A stretch of 64,000 bases of DNA. It comes from JAKAGZ01 sp963748105. GTDB taxonomy: Bacteria; Bacteroidota; Ignavibacteria; Ignavibacteriales; Ignavibacteriaceae. Of this stretch, positions 48,550-57,682 are shown piece by piece. Under the pieces are notes generated by a model, which saw only the letters and a program-made list of their open reading frames with translations, ran no database searches and was not told where the DNA came from. The stretch covers positions 124,001 through 188,000 of the forward strand of contig CAVVHP010000016.1 in assembly GCA_963748105.1 (NCBI GenBank), written 5' to 3'. The translations under genes were made by a program, and so were the position numbers. Position 1 is the stretch's first letter; each line of letters begins with the position of its first letter.

Positions 48550-50931
48550 ATGCTGCTAATTAATCTCAGGATTGCATTCAGAAATTTATTAAAGCATAAA
48601 GTATTTTCATTAATAAATTTATTCGGACTGGCGGTTGGTTTTGCCAGTGCTATATTTATTCTATTATACGTTCAGAATGAATTGTCATATGATAAGTTTC
48701 ATACAGATTCTGATAGAATATTCCGCCTGAATGCTGAGTTCCATTTTGGTGACTATGGCAAGACAATTCCTTTTACTTCTCCCGGACTGGTTCAATATTT
48801 AAAAGAAAAAGATGCAAATGTACAGGCTGCTACAAAAATATTTGATTCTTCAACTCCCGTTTTGTTTGACTATAACAAAAAACAATCATTTGAAAATAAT
48901 GTCATATTTGCCGATAAAGATTTTCTGAAAGTTTTTAGTTTCAAACTTTATGAGGGTGACCCGCAAACAGTTTTGAACGAACCCAATACTGTAATTCTTA
49001 ATAAAGAAATTGCTGATAAATTCTTTGGGAAAATGGACCCTGTTGGAAAATTCATTAAAATATCACTTCAGGATACAACAACATTATTTAAAATTACAGG
49101 TGTTATAGAAAATGCCCCATCTAACTCAAGTTTGAAATATAATGCAATTTGTTCATTTCTTACCGTTAATCCGCCGGTTATTTCAAGCAATAAGGATAGC
49201 TGGATGAATCTGAATATTAATGGATATCTTAAACTTAGCAATTCTTCATATGCCGGTAAACTTAACAAAACAATGCAGCCTCTGTCTGATAGTATTTTGG
49301 GAAGCGATGCATATTATCGGCCTTTCGTTCAACCTGTTACGGATATTCATCTTAATCGAATGGGATATGATCTTCCGGCTGAAGGAAACTTTAATAATAT
49401 TTTAATTTATTCTGCTCTTGCACTATTAATGCTTCTGATAGCCGCAATTAATTATATAAATCTTGTAACAGCAAAAGCGACTACGCGTGAAAAAGAAATC
49501 GGGGTTAAAAAAGTACTCGGCGCAAAAAGAGGACTACTTGTTAAACAATTTCTTACGGAGACTATTCTGTTTTGTTTCATTGCATCTGTCACAGCTGTTT
49601 TTATTGTAGAATTACTATTGCCGTTATATAATAACATCCTTAATACGGACATAAAAGCGGCCTTAATTGCGGACCCTTTATACCTGTCCATTTTTCTATC
49701 CATCATTTTAATTACTGGAATCATATCAGGAAGTTATCCTGCATTATATCTATCTGGATTCAAACCAATTGAAATATTAAAGCGAAACATATCAATGAAA
49801 GAAGGGCGTGGAGCAGTGAGAAAAGCCCTGGTAATACTTCAATTTACGGGATCAATTACACTGCTGATTATAACTTTCGGAATTCAGCAGCAATTAGAGT
49901 TTTTTAATAGTAAAGATCTGGGGTTGGATAAAGAAAACATTTTAATTCTACCATTTAAGAATAATCAACTGGCTGCAAAGATTGATGAATTCAGGAATGA
50001 ATTGAAAAAATTACCCGGAATTAAATATGTGTCAGTCAGCCAGGTATTCCCGGGTGCAGGTTCTAATAATACTATAAGTCTTCAAACAAAAAAAGGAACA
50101 ATAAAACAAACCATACATATGGAAGCAGCTGATTATAACTTTGCCGATTTGTTAAATCTCAAAGTTCTTAAAGGCCGCTGGTTTTCAGAAAAATATCCGA
50201 CGGATGTAGATGAAGGTTATGTTGTCAACAAAGCGTTTGTTGACAAATACGGGCTTAGTGAACCCATCGTGACAAAATTAAACAAAGGCAAAATTATAGG
50301 TGTTGTAAATAATTTTAATTACACATCATTGAAAGTCCCTGTTGAGCCAATTGTGTTCTGGCACTACAAAAAGAGTAAATACTGGAAATATTATGCTGAC
50401 CAGGCTGGTATAAAACTGGCATCCGGAATTTCCAAAAACACTATCAACAATATTCACAGCGTTTGGAAAAATGTTTATGCGGGAATTCCATTCGAATATA
50501 CCAGTTTATCGGATCTTTACAGGCATAATTATGAAAGTGAAGAAAAATTCGGGGAAATAATCGGCTTCTTTACATTAATTGGCCTGCTTACAGCATGTCT
50601 TGGATTATTCGGAATCAGTTCATTTACAACCGAACGCAGATCAAAAGAAATAAGTATTAGAAAAGTATTGGGTGCTACGGTAAAATCGTTAGTAATGCTT
50701 GTTTCGCGTGAATTTTTAAAACTTGTAATAATAGCAAATATAATTGCTATTCCAATTTCATTTTACCTGTTAAATAATTGGTTGAATAATTTTGCATCAA
50801 GAATAAACCTGAGTGCATGGATGTTTTTAAGCACAACTATTTTATCAATAATGATTGCTTTTTTTACGATTGGTTTTCAGTCGATAAAGGCGGCTCTGTC
50901 AAATCCCGTTGATTCATTAAAAAATGATTAA
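48550..50931 (+). CDS. MacB/FtsX-type ABC permease, paralogue 9
   Basis: The 793-residue protein belongs with paralogue 3. The helix before the first turn reads AAINYINLVTAKATTREKEIGVKKVLGA (about 298-325), with Ala in place of the common Cys. The second turn is RSKEISIRKVLGATVKS (about 697), with Ser for Gly. The C terminus is PVDSLKND, the only one without a final Glu. It is AT-rich, unlike paralogue 8. It restarts the permease array after the four-gene interruption, with AAGAGGTTAGT as ribosome-binding site. Confidence 0.87.
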   Translation: MLLINLRIAFRNLLKHKVFSLINLFGLAVGFASAIFILLYVQNELSYDKFHTDSDRIFRLNAEFHFGDYGKTIPFTSPGLVQYLKEKDANVQAATKIFDSSTPVLFDYNKKQSFENNVIFADKDFLKVFSFKLYEGDPQTVLNEPNTVILNKEIADKFFGKMDPVGKFIKISLQDTTTLFKITGVIENAPSNSSLKYNAICSFLTVNPPVISSNKDSWMNLNINGYLKLSNSSYAGKLNKTMQPLSDSILGSDAYYRPFVQPVTDIHLNRMGYDLPAEGNFNNILIYSALALLMLLIAAINYINLVTAKATTREKEIGVKKVLGAKRGLLVKQFLTETILFCFIASVTAVFIVELLLPLYNNILNTDIKAALIADPLYLSIFLSIILITGIISGSYPALYLSGFKPIEILKRNISMKEGRGAVRKALVILQFTGSITLLIITFGIQQQLEFFNSKDLGLDKENILILPFKNNQLAAKIDEFRNELKKLPGIKYVSVSQVFPGAGSNNTISLQTKKGTIKQTIHMEAADYNFADLLNLKVLKGRWFSEKYPTDVDEGYVVNKAFVDKYGLSEPIVTKLNKGKIIGVVNNFNYTSLKVPVEPIVFWHYKKSKYWKYYADQAGIKLASGISKNTINNIHSVWKNVYAGIPFEYTSLSDLYRHNYESEEKFGEIIGFFTLIGLLTACLGLFGISSFTTERRSKEISIRKVLGATVKSLVMLVSREFLKLVIIANIIAIPISFYLLNNWLNNFASRINLSAWMFLSTTILSIMIAFFTIGFQSIKAALSNPVDSLKND

Positions 50932-50948
50932 TTAAATACTGGGAATAC

Positions 50949-53360
50949 ATGTTTATAAATTATATAAGAACAGCTCTAAGAAGCATTAGAAAAAATAAAA
51001 TATTTTCAATTATAAATATAACCGGACTTTCCGTTGGCTTAACCTGCTTTATGCTGATATCGGCCTATATTTATAATGAATTAACTTATGACAGGTATGC
51101 GGCCGAAGCTGATAATATTTACAGGGTAAATTTATCAGTTACCGGGAATGGTAACGTTGTTGTTTACCCCGACGTTGATATTGCTGTAGGCAAGGGGATG
51201 ATGGAATCTTTCCCGGAGGTAAAATCTTTTGCCAGAGTATTTCGTCAAAGTGCCTTTGTAAATTTCAATGACAAACAATTCAAGGAAAAGAATCTTGCAT
51301 TTGCAGATTCAAATTTTCTGCAAATGTTCTCCATACCGTTAATAGAAGGGGACATTACCGAAGCTTTGACAGCACCGAATAGCATAGTTATTTCCAGGGA
51401 ATTCAAGAAGAAATATTTTGGAAATATTGACCCCCTTGGAAAAACACTTACTGTTGGCACGGGAAAGACTGCTTATAAGGTAACAGGTGTTTTTAGCGCA
51501 ATCCCTGAAAAATCACACTTCCATTTTGATGCATTTTTAAGCTTTTCAACTATAGGGAATGGACGCTATACGTGGAGCAATATAGGTTACTACACATATT
51601 TACTCTTAAATAAAAATGTAGATCCTGAAAAACTGGAGGAAAAATTTCCCCAGCTTGTTTCAAAATTCGTTGTCCCTGAAGTTCAGCACGACATGGGAGT
51701 AAGTCTTTCGGAAGCAAAAAAAACTATCGGTACCTTTGTATTCTCACTACAGCCTCTGACAGATATTCATTTATATTCACATACAGAGTATGAGCTCGAA
51801 CCTGATGGAGATATAAAATATGTTTATATATTTTCAGCCCTTGCAATCTTCATTTTGCTGCTGGCTTGTGTAAATTTCACCAATCTATCAACCGCCATCG
51901 CAGCAAAAAGGGCTAAAGAAGTTGGAGTCAGAAAAGTCCTTGGTTCGGGGAAAAAACAGTTAATTTTTCAGTTTCTTTCTGAATCAGTTATAATAACTCT
52001 TTTAGCTTCTCTCTTCGCTTTAGTGATTATTGATTTGTTTTTCCCTTTTATAAACAAGCTATTTAACGGGGGAATTAGTCCACATTTCTTTTCAGACTAT
52101 AAAGTATTATTTGCAATGTTTCTGATCAGTCTTTTTGTAGGTGTCCTGGCGGGACTATATCCCGCATTGTTTTTGTCAGGATTTAACATTGTATCAATTA
52201 TGAAAAGTTCGGCAGTTTCCGGTAACTCTCAAAAGAAATCACTCAGGAGCGGATTAATAATATTTCAGTTTTTTGTGTCCACCACTCTGATCATAGGAAC
52301 CATAATAGTCTATCAGCAACTGCATTATATGCAGAACAGAAAATTAGGCTATAATAAGGAGCAGATACTTTTTATTTCAGACGCAAACTTACTTGGCAAT
52401 AACCAGGACGCATTTAAGCAGGCCGTTATTCAGGATAACAGGGTTGTTTCAGCAAGTATAAGCTGGACGGTACCGTCGGGAAATTTAATGGAAGGAACTG
52501 AGATTTATCCAAAAGACCGGATAACCAACAAGAGTACGATTCATGCCAATATCTACAGGGTTGATTATGATTATCTAAATACTCTGGGTATCAAAATTAT
52601 ATATGGAAGAAACTTTTCAAAAGATTATTCAACTGATGAATCCGGTGTTATTATTAATGAAGCTGCTGTACGAAAACTTGGATGGGACCTACCAAATGCA
52701 GTTGGAAAGTATATCGTACGTTCCGGACAAATTCAATATAAAATTATCGGAGTAGTAAAAGACTTTAATTATGTATCGGTAAAGCAGAAAATAGCACCGC
52801 TAATGATACTTCTCGGAAGAAATTACGGCGGATTAATTGTTAAGTTTAAAACAAGTGACATAAGTGGTTTGCTCGGCGAAATGAAAAACAAATGGAATGA
52901 ATTTAATCCTGCGGGACCATTCAGCTATAGTTTTCTTGTCGATAAATTTGCAGCAATGTTTGCATCTGAAAAACGAACCCTACAAATATTCTCTGTATTT
53001 ACATTTATAGCGTTAATAATTGCGGGTCTGGGTTTGTTCGGGCTTTCCTCATTTATTATTGAACAGCGAAGAAAAGAAATCGGAATCCGGAAGGTGCTGG
53101 GAGCAAAATCCACGGAAATAATCGGTCTGCTGATGAAAGAATTTTTAGTGCTGGTTTTACTGGCTAATGTAATTACCTGGCCGGTTTCGTACCTTATGAT
53201 GAACAACTGGCTGAAGGATTTTGCATTCAGAATAGATTTCCCGTTCTGGGTACTCGGAATATCAGGGCTGATTACAATTATAGTCTCCATACTAACCGTT
53301 GCTTTCCAGGCATACAAAGCTGCTATGCTGAACCCTGTAAAGTCTTTAAGATATGAATAG
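50949..53360 (+). CDS. MacB/FtsX-type ABC permease, paralogue 10
   Basis: The 803-residue protein starts MFINYIRTALRSIRKNK, 17 bp after paralogue 9. The turns are RAKEVGVRKVLGSGKKQ (about 320-336) and RKEIGIRKVLGAKSTE (about 708). The final 80 residues (from GLLMKEFLVLVLL to PVKSLRYE) match paralogue 8 almost exactly, including long identical DNA stretches around the MNNWLKDFAFRIDFPFW codons. The N-terminal two thirds are of a different subgroup (5/6-like). This pattern fits gene conversion or recombination at the 3' end. Confidence 0.88.
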   Translation: MFINYIRTALRSIRKNKIFSIINITGLSVGLTCFMLISAYIYNELTYDRYAAEADNIYRVNLSVTGNGNVVVYPDVDIAVGKGMMESFPEVKSFARVFRQSAFVNFNDKQFKEKNLAFADSNFLQMFSIPLIEGDITEALTAPNSIVISREFKKKYFGNIDPLGKTLTVGTGKTAYKVTGVFSAIPEKSHFHFDAFLSFSTIGNGRYTWSNIGYYTYLLLNKNVDPEKLEEKFPQLVSKFVVPEVQHDMGVSLSEAKKTIGTFVFSLQPLTDIHLYSHTEYELEPDGDIKYVYIFSALAIFILLLACVNFTNLSTAIAAKRAKEVGVRKVLGSGKKQLIFQFLSESVIITLLASLFALVIIDLFFPFINKLFNGGISPHFFSDYKVLFAMFLISLFVGVLAGLYPALFLSGFNIVSIMKSSAVSGNSQKKSLRSGLIIFQFFVSTTLIIGTIIVYQQLHYMQNRKLGYNKEQILFISDANLLGNNQDAFKQAVIQDNRVVSASISWTVPSGNLMEGTEIYPKDRITNKSTIHANIYRVDYDYLNTLGIKIIYGRNFSKDYSTDESGVIINEAAVRKLGWDLPNAVGKYIVRSGQIQYKIIGVVKDFNYVSVKQKIAPLMILLGRNYGGLIVKFKTSDISGLLGEMKNKWNEFNPAGPFSYSFLVDKFAAMFASEKRTLQIFSVFTFIALIIAGLGLFGLSSFIIEQRRKEIGIRKVLGAKSTEIIGLLMKEFLVLVLLANVITWPVSYLMMNNWLKDFAFRIDFPFWVLGISGLITIIVSILTVAFQAYKAAMLNPVKSLRYE

Positions 53361-53550
53361 CATATATAAATCTATGATTAGAATATGTCAGATTTTTCTC
53401 TGAAGCAAAAGATAATTTTACGGAATGGTGCAAAACAACTATTGTAATATTAAGGTGTCTATATATAGTAAAGAAGAATTAGTCATACAAAATTATGCAT
53501 CAAAAAATATTTTTAAATAATTATTATATAAATGATCAAATGGAGGTAAA

Positions 53551-53946
53551 ATGAACAAGCAGTTTATCTCAAAATATTTTTCAGCAATTGCAAAAATTGT
53601 TATTCCAATAATTGCAATAATATTTGTATACCAGTTCACTGGTTGCAAAGATGAAGTATCAAGCGAAGAAGATACTGTTGAATTAAAGAGCTCTGAAACA
53701 TATAAATATCCAACAGTTTCCGGAGATGAAGAAAGTGTAACAATCAAAACTCAGGCAAAGCATTTTGATGTTAGTGAGATAAAAAGGAACTCAGATACAA
53801 ATTATACTGCTGTTTACACATATAAATCAAAACCAGGTTTTGCTGGAAGAGATTATGTCGAATTAGAGACAAGAACAGGCTCCGACGGAGCAAGTCCTCC
53901 AACTGAAGTAAAAATAATTAGAATTTATTTTGTAGTTAGTAACTAA
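53551..53946 (+). CDS. Small lipoprotein of unknown function
   Basis: The 131-residue protein follows an ideal GGAGGTAAA ribosome site. It has a long signal sequence with a lipobox-like QFTGC (Cys at about 32), then an acidic Glu/Ser-rich linker and a beta-rich Thr/Tyr/Lys domain ending RIYFVVSN. The late region (PGFAGRDYVELETRTG) looks like an immunoglobulin/cadherin-like strand pattern. No family was recognised. It stands alone between two permeases and could be a partner of the exporter or its cargo. Confidence 0.6.
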   Translation: MNKQFISKYFSAIAKIVIPIIAIIFVYQFTGCKDEVSSEEDTVELKSSETYKYPTVSGDEESVTIKTQAKHFDVSEIKRNSDTNYTAVYTYKSKPGFAGRDYVELETRTGSDGASPPTEVKIIRIYFVVSN

Positions 53947-54035
53947 TATTACAAATAAACAAAACTAATAATGCTGAAGCTTGTTAAATCTCATAGATGG
54001 TTGAATTAATTGTTCTGCAGACAGAATGTGAACTA

Positions 54036-54131
54036 GGGCTGATCACAATCATAGTATCCATACAAACGGTTGCTTCTCAGGCTTACAAAGCAGCTTCGCT
54101 CAACCCGATAAAATCATTGCGGTATGAGTGA
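54036..54131 (+). pseudogene. 3' remnant of a MacB/FtsX permease (twelfth copy)
   Basis: The frame ending at the TGA at 54129-54131 reads GLITIIVSIQTVASQAYKA and then SLNPIKSLRYE, the last 32 residues of the paralogue 8/10 type. Nothing upstream in the frame is permease-like beyond this point. The rest of the gene has been lost. Confidence 0.75.
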
Positions 54132-54511
54132 GCTTTTAATATAACTCATCACCCTTTAACTCCTCTTTTTTAAAAGAGAAGGAGATATGAGAGTGATTCT
54201 TGTAATATCTCAAATCACCTGATTTCCAAAAATATAACCTCCAAAATCAAAAAAATCGGAAAATTTGACCGTTAACTCACCAGATCGACCGTTAGATAAA
54301 TGGATTCCAATTTTTATTGCAATAATGAGGCTCATTTCTTAATTTGTTCCGGTTAAATTCTAATGATGCCAAGGTGATTTTTTAGGGGATATCCACTACA
54401 AAGCAATAAAAATATTTACTTATATTAACCTGGCTTACCCATTATTTTGTAATTGACTTAATGTTTACCGGTAGAAAATAATTCTGAAATTAAGACTACA
54501 AGGGAAAATAT
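54132..54511. other. Intergenic region before paralogue 11, 380 bp
   Basis: It holds an inverted repeat with CTCCTCTTTT and AAAAGAGAAGGAG arms (about 54160-54184) and two GACCGTTA direct repeats near 54268-54294. No ORF with a ribosome-binding site was seen. The distance suggests paralogue 11 has its own promoter. Confidence 0.45.
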
Positions 54512-56920
54512 ATGCTCAAAAATTACATAAAGATAGCTCTACGCAGTTTTGCACGGAATAAAAGCAATACAGTGATAAATGTTATCGGACTTGCCGTGGG
54601 AATTGCCGCCTGCCTACTCATCTTTTTAGTAATAAATTATGAACTTAGTTTTGACTCTTTCCATCATGATAAAAACAATATTTACAGAGTTGCTTCAGTT
54701 AGACATTCGCCACAGGGGAATCGATATTCATCCGGTGCCCCATTTCCGGTGGCAGAAGCTCTCCGATTAGATTATCCCCAAATAAAAGAAGTAGCTGATA
54801 TTTACCAGGTGAAGAAGGCGCAGATAATAGTATCGGCGGAGAACTATACTGGTTATAAGGAAAAATTTATTGAGGAGAAGGGAGCATTTTTCTGCGAGCC
54901 CCAATTCTTTGATATCTTCAATTTTGTCTGGCTGGCAGGAAGTCCGGCAAAAAGTCTCGCAGAGCCAAACACGGCCATATTATCGAAGTCAACCGCTGAA
55001 AAATATTATGGCAACTGGAAGGCAGCCGTAGGAAGAACTATTAAGTTCCAGAACAAATACAACGTTAAGGTCACCGGTATCCTGGATGACGTGCCGGCAT
55101 ACAGCGATTTCCCGCTTGATGTGGTAGTTTCATATAAGACATTTGAGAACGATCAGAAGGATGACTGGGTAAGTGTGATGGGAGGTAACAACGTCTATGT
55201 CCTTTTACCATCTGTATTAAACAAAGCTCAGTTCGACTCTTATTTAAGTGATTTTGTAAAAAAACATAAACCACCGCAGTATCAAAAAGACGGGTTAATA
55301 GCTCAGCCATTGAGTGATTTACATTTTGATGACCGTTTTGACAACTTTAAACATCACACTTTTAACAAGTATTTAATTACAACGCTAAGTTTTATAGGGT
55401 TGTTTTTGCTGATAATTGCCTGTGTTAATTTTATTAATTTATCTACCGCCCAGGCAGTTAAGCGTTCGCTGGAAGTTGGAATCAGGAAGGTACTCGGGAG
55501 CACGCGGAAGCAGTTAGCCATCCAGTTCATGAGTGAAATGGCACTAATTACAGTATTTTCTGTAATAACAGCAGTAATTCTTGCAATTATAGCATTACCA
55601 TTTCTAAATGACCTCATACAAACTTCTATAAAAATGGATTTCATAACTAATCCTTTAATTATTTTGTTTCTTGTTGCGGTAACAATTGTCGTTACACTTT
55701 TCTCCGGCCTGTATCCTTCTCTTGTATTGTCGGGCTTCAACCCGATTGTTGCAATAAAAGGTAAAATGTCAGTAAAAACTGTTGGCGGAATTGCTTTGAG
55801 AAGGGGACTTGTAGTTACGCAGTTTGTCATTGCACAGGTGCTTGTAATCGGAGTTTTGATTGTTATAAGCCAGATGAATTATTTTAGAAACGCACCGCTC
55901 GGCTTTAACAAAGATTCCGTTTTACTTGTGCATGTCCCGCTCGATCCTCCAAGTCAGGCAAAATTTCAGACATTAAAAAACCGCCTGGTTCAGCAGTCTG
56001 ATATTAAAGATGTAAGCTACAGCACGTTCAGCCCTTCCGATGATCAGCACTGGGACAGCGATTTCAGGTTTAATAATTCAACAAAACTATCAGATTTTAA
56101 TGCCGACCTTAAATGGGCAGATGTAGATTATTTTAATATGTACGGGCTTAAATTTGTTGCCGGAAGGCCATACACACAGACGGACACCGTAAGAGAATTT
56201 GTTGTTAACCAGACCTTCCTTAAAAAACTTGGAATATCCAGGCCGGAGAATATTATCGGTAAGAGATTAAACTTCTGGGGTGGGATTCTCGATGCACCGA
56301 TTGTTGGTGTGATAAAAGATTTTAAATCATATTCACTGCACGATCCTGTAAAACCGGTTGTAATGGGATGCTGGAAAGAAAATTACGAATTGATGAATAT
56401 AAAAATTGCTGGTTCTGATGTTAGGGGAACGCTGGCATTTATTAAAAGAAACTTTGATGAAACCTTTCCTAACTACGTTTACGAATCCAAATTCCTCGAC
56501 CAGAAAATTCAAAACTTCTACGTTGCCGAGACAAGGCTGTCCGGCCTCTACTCAATATTCGCGTTCATAGCAATATTTATCTCATGCCTCGGGCTGTACG
56601 GACTGGTTTCATTTATGGCGGCTCAGAAGACGAAGGAAGTCGGCATAAGAAAGGTACTCGGCGCCTCCACAGGTAATATTCTCTACCTCTTTTCGAAGGA
56701 GTTTACAATTTTAATTATTGTCGCCTTCCTCATCGCCAGCCCTATAGCATATTACATAATGAGCAGCTGGCTGGCGGATTTCGCGTACAGGATTACTCCC
56801 GGCGTGTGGCTCTTCCTGCTTACAATACTCGGAAGTCTTACAATTGCCTGGATTACAGTAAGCTACAAGGCTATAAAAGCAGCGCATACAAACCCGGCAA
56901 AGACTTTGAAATATGAATGA
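54512..56920 (+). CDS. MacB/FtsX-type ABC permease, paralogue 11
   Basis: The 802-residue protein is the last of the array. The first turn is RSLEVGIRKVLGSTRKQ (about 317-333), the second KTKEVGIRKVLGASTGN (about 706). Its helices before the first turn contain CVNFINLSTAQAVKR, differing from the NFMNL consensus. Periplasmic domain 1 has a Lys/Glu-rich stretch (KEKFIEEKGAFFCEPQFF) and a Cys. It ends PAKTLKYE. Separated from the other copies by 1.1 kb with the pseudogene tail, it may be regulated apart. Confidence 0.87.
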   Translation: MLKNYIKIALRSFARNKSNTVINVIGLAVGIAACLLIFLVINYELSFDSFHHDKNNIYRVASVRHSPQGNRYSSGAPFPVAEALRLDYPQIKEVADIYQVKKAQIIVSAENYTGYKEKFIEEKGAFFCEPQFFDIFNFVWLAGSPAKSLAEPNTAILSKSTAEKYYGNWKAAVGRTIKFQNKYNVKVTGILDDVPAYSDFPLDVVVSYKTFENDQKDDWVSVMGGNNVYVLLPSVLNKAQFDSYLSDFVKKHKPPQYQKDGLIAQPLSDLHFDDRFDNFKHHTFNKYLITTLSFIGLFLLIIACVNFINLSTAQAVKRSLEVGIRKVLGSTRKQLAIQFMSEMALITVFSVITAVILAIIALPFLNDLIQTSIKMDFITNPLIILFLVAVTIVVTLFSGLYPSLVLSGFNPIVAIKGKMSVKTVGGIALRRGLVVTQFVIAQVLVIGVLIVISQMNYFRNAPLGFNKDSVLLVHVPLDPPSQAKFQTLKNRLVQQSDIKDVSYSTFSPSDDQHWDSDFRFNNSTKLSDFNADLKWADVDYFNMYGLKFVAGRPYTQTDTVREFVVNQTFLKKLGISRPENIIGKRLNFWGGILDAPIVGVIKDFKSYSLHDPVKPVVMGCWKENYELMNIKIAGSDVRGTLAFIKRNFDETFPNYVYESKFLDQKIQNFYVAETRLSGLYSIFAFIAIFISCLGLYGLVSFMAAQKTKEVGIRKVLGASTGNILYLFSKEFTILIIVAFLIASPIAYYIMSSWLADFAYRITPGVWLFLLTILGSLTIAWITVSYKAIKAAHTNPAKTLKYE

Positions 56921-57018
56921 GAGAAAAAGGGGATAATAAACGGCTCCCGGCCGGAATATTATTGTGCAGAGCGTATTTTTAAATAATGTGATTATAAAGC
57001 GTTTTAGAAATGTTCTGA

Positions 57019-57046
57019 ATATATATGCAGGTGAACGCATATATAT
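57019..57046. repeat. Perfect 10-bp hairpin after permease array
   Basis: ATATATATGC and GCATATATAT arms surround an 8-nt loop. There is no T-tract. It lies between paralogue 11 and the small membrane proteins and could be a weak terminator or an operator. Confidence 0.35.
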
Positions 57047-57111
57047 GTTCTAATAGTCAATAATCTGTGCAGTATAAGTAATAGTTATTGATATACTGGG
57101 GATTTATTAAG

Positions 57112-57258
57112 TTGAAAAATATTGGAAAGTTTACAGGCTGGTATTTCTTAAGTCTTGTGATATTGGGAGTAGTCAGCTCCTTAATTAACTATTACCAAAG
57201 CGGGCTTATTCATATTGACTTAACCTTAATTATCTTCTTTATCCTGGGTATTTTTTAA
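57112..57258 (+). CDS. Small membrane protein, 48 residues
   Basis: TTG 57112 opens a 48-codon frame with two hydrophobic segments (WYFLSLVILGVVSSLI and IDLTLIIFFILGIF) around a short NYYQSG loop. Its TAA overlaps the ATG of the next gene by one base (TAATG), which suggests coupled translation. There is only a weak GGGGAT upstream. No family recognised. Confidence 0.45.
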   Translation: MKNIGKFTGWYFLSLVILGVVSSLINYYQSGLIHIDLTLIIFFILGIF

Positions 57259-57563
57259 TGCAGCATAATAATAAAGCAAGAAAGGCTGCGATTGTTTTAA
57301 CATCAATTGGGATTGCCATAAATGCGATACTTTTTATTATAGTATCTATAATAGGACTCAATGAGACGTTTTATTTAGCACCTTTAGATGTAAATATAAC
57401 ATTTAAGAATTTTACATTTTTTGGCAATGTAGTAGAAATATTGAATATAAAAGATTTTTATAGCCTTATTGTTGCGTCAATGATCTTATCTGCATTCCCA
57501 TTTGCTATTTTAATTTCAGAAAAAGCTGAAAAAGAATTTACAATCAATCCTGAATCTAATTAA
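57258..57563 (+). CDS. Small two-helix membrane protein, 101 residues
   Basis: The product has a basic start (MQHNNKARK), a helix at about 10-32, a loop of about 40 residues with Phe/Asn/Thr strands and a second helix (about 68-88), then a charged tail. Its ATG overlaps the stop of the upstream small protein. No family was recognised. The pair may form a small membrane complex. Confidence 0.5.
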   Translation: MQHNNKARKAAIVLTSIGIAINAILFIIVSIIGLNETFYLAPLDVNITFKNFTFFGNVVEILNIKDFYSLIVASMILSAFPFAILISEKAEKEFTINPESN

Positions 57564-57682
57564 CCCGCGGTAGGCCTTTTATAAAACTTTTACATAAAAG
57601 TGATCTTTTAATATATTTAGTTCAGAAAAAAGAATGGAAAATTATAGGCTGTAAAGCAAATCTTATATAGTAGAGAGGCAAT

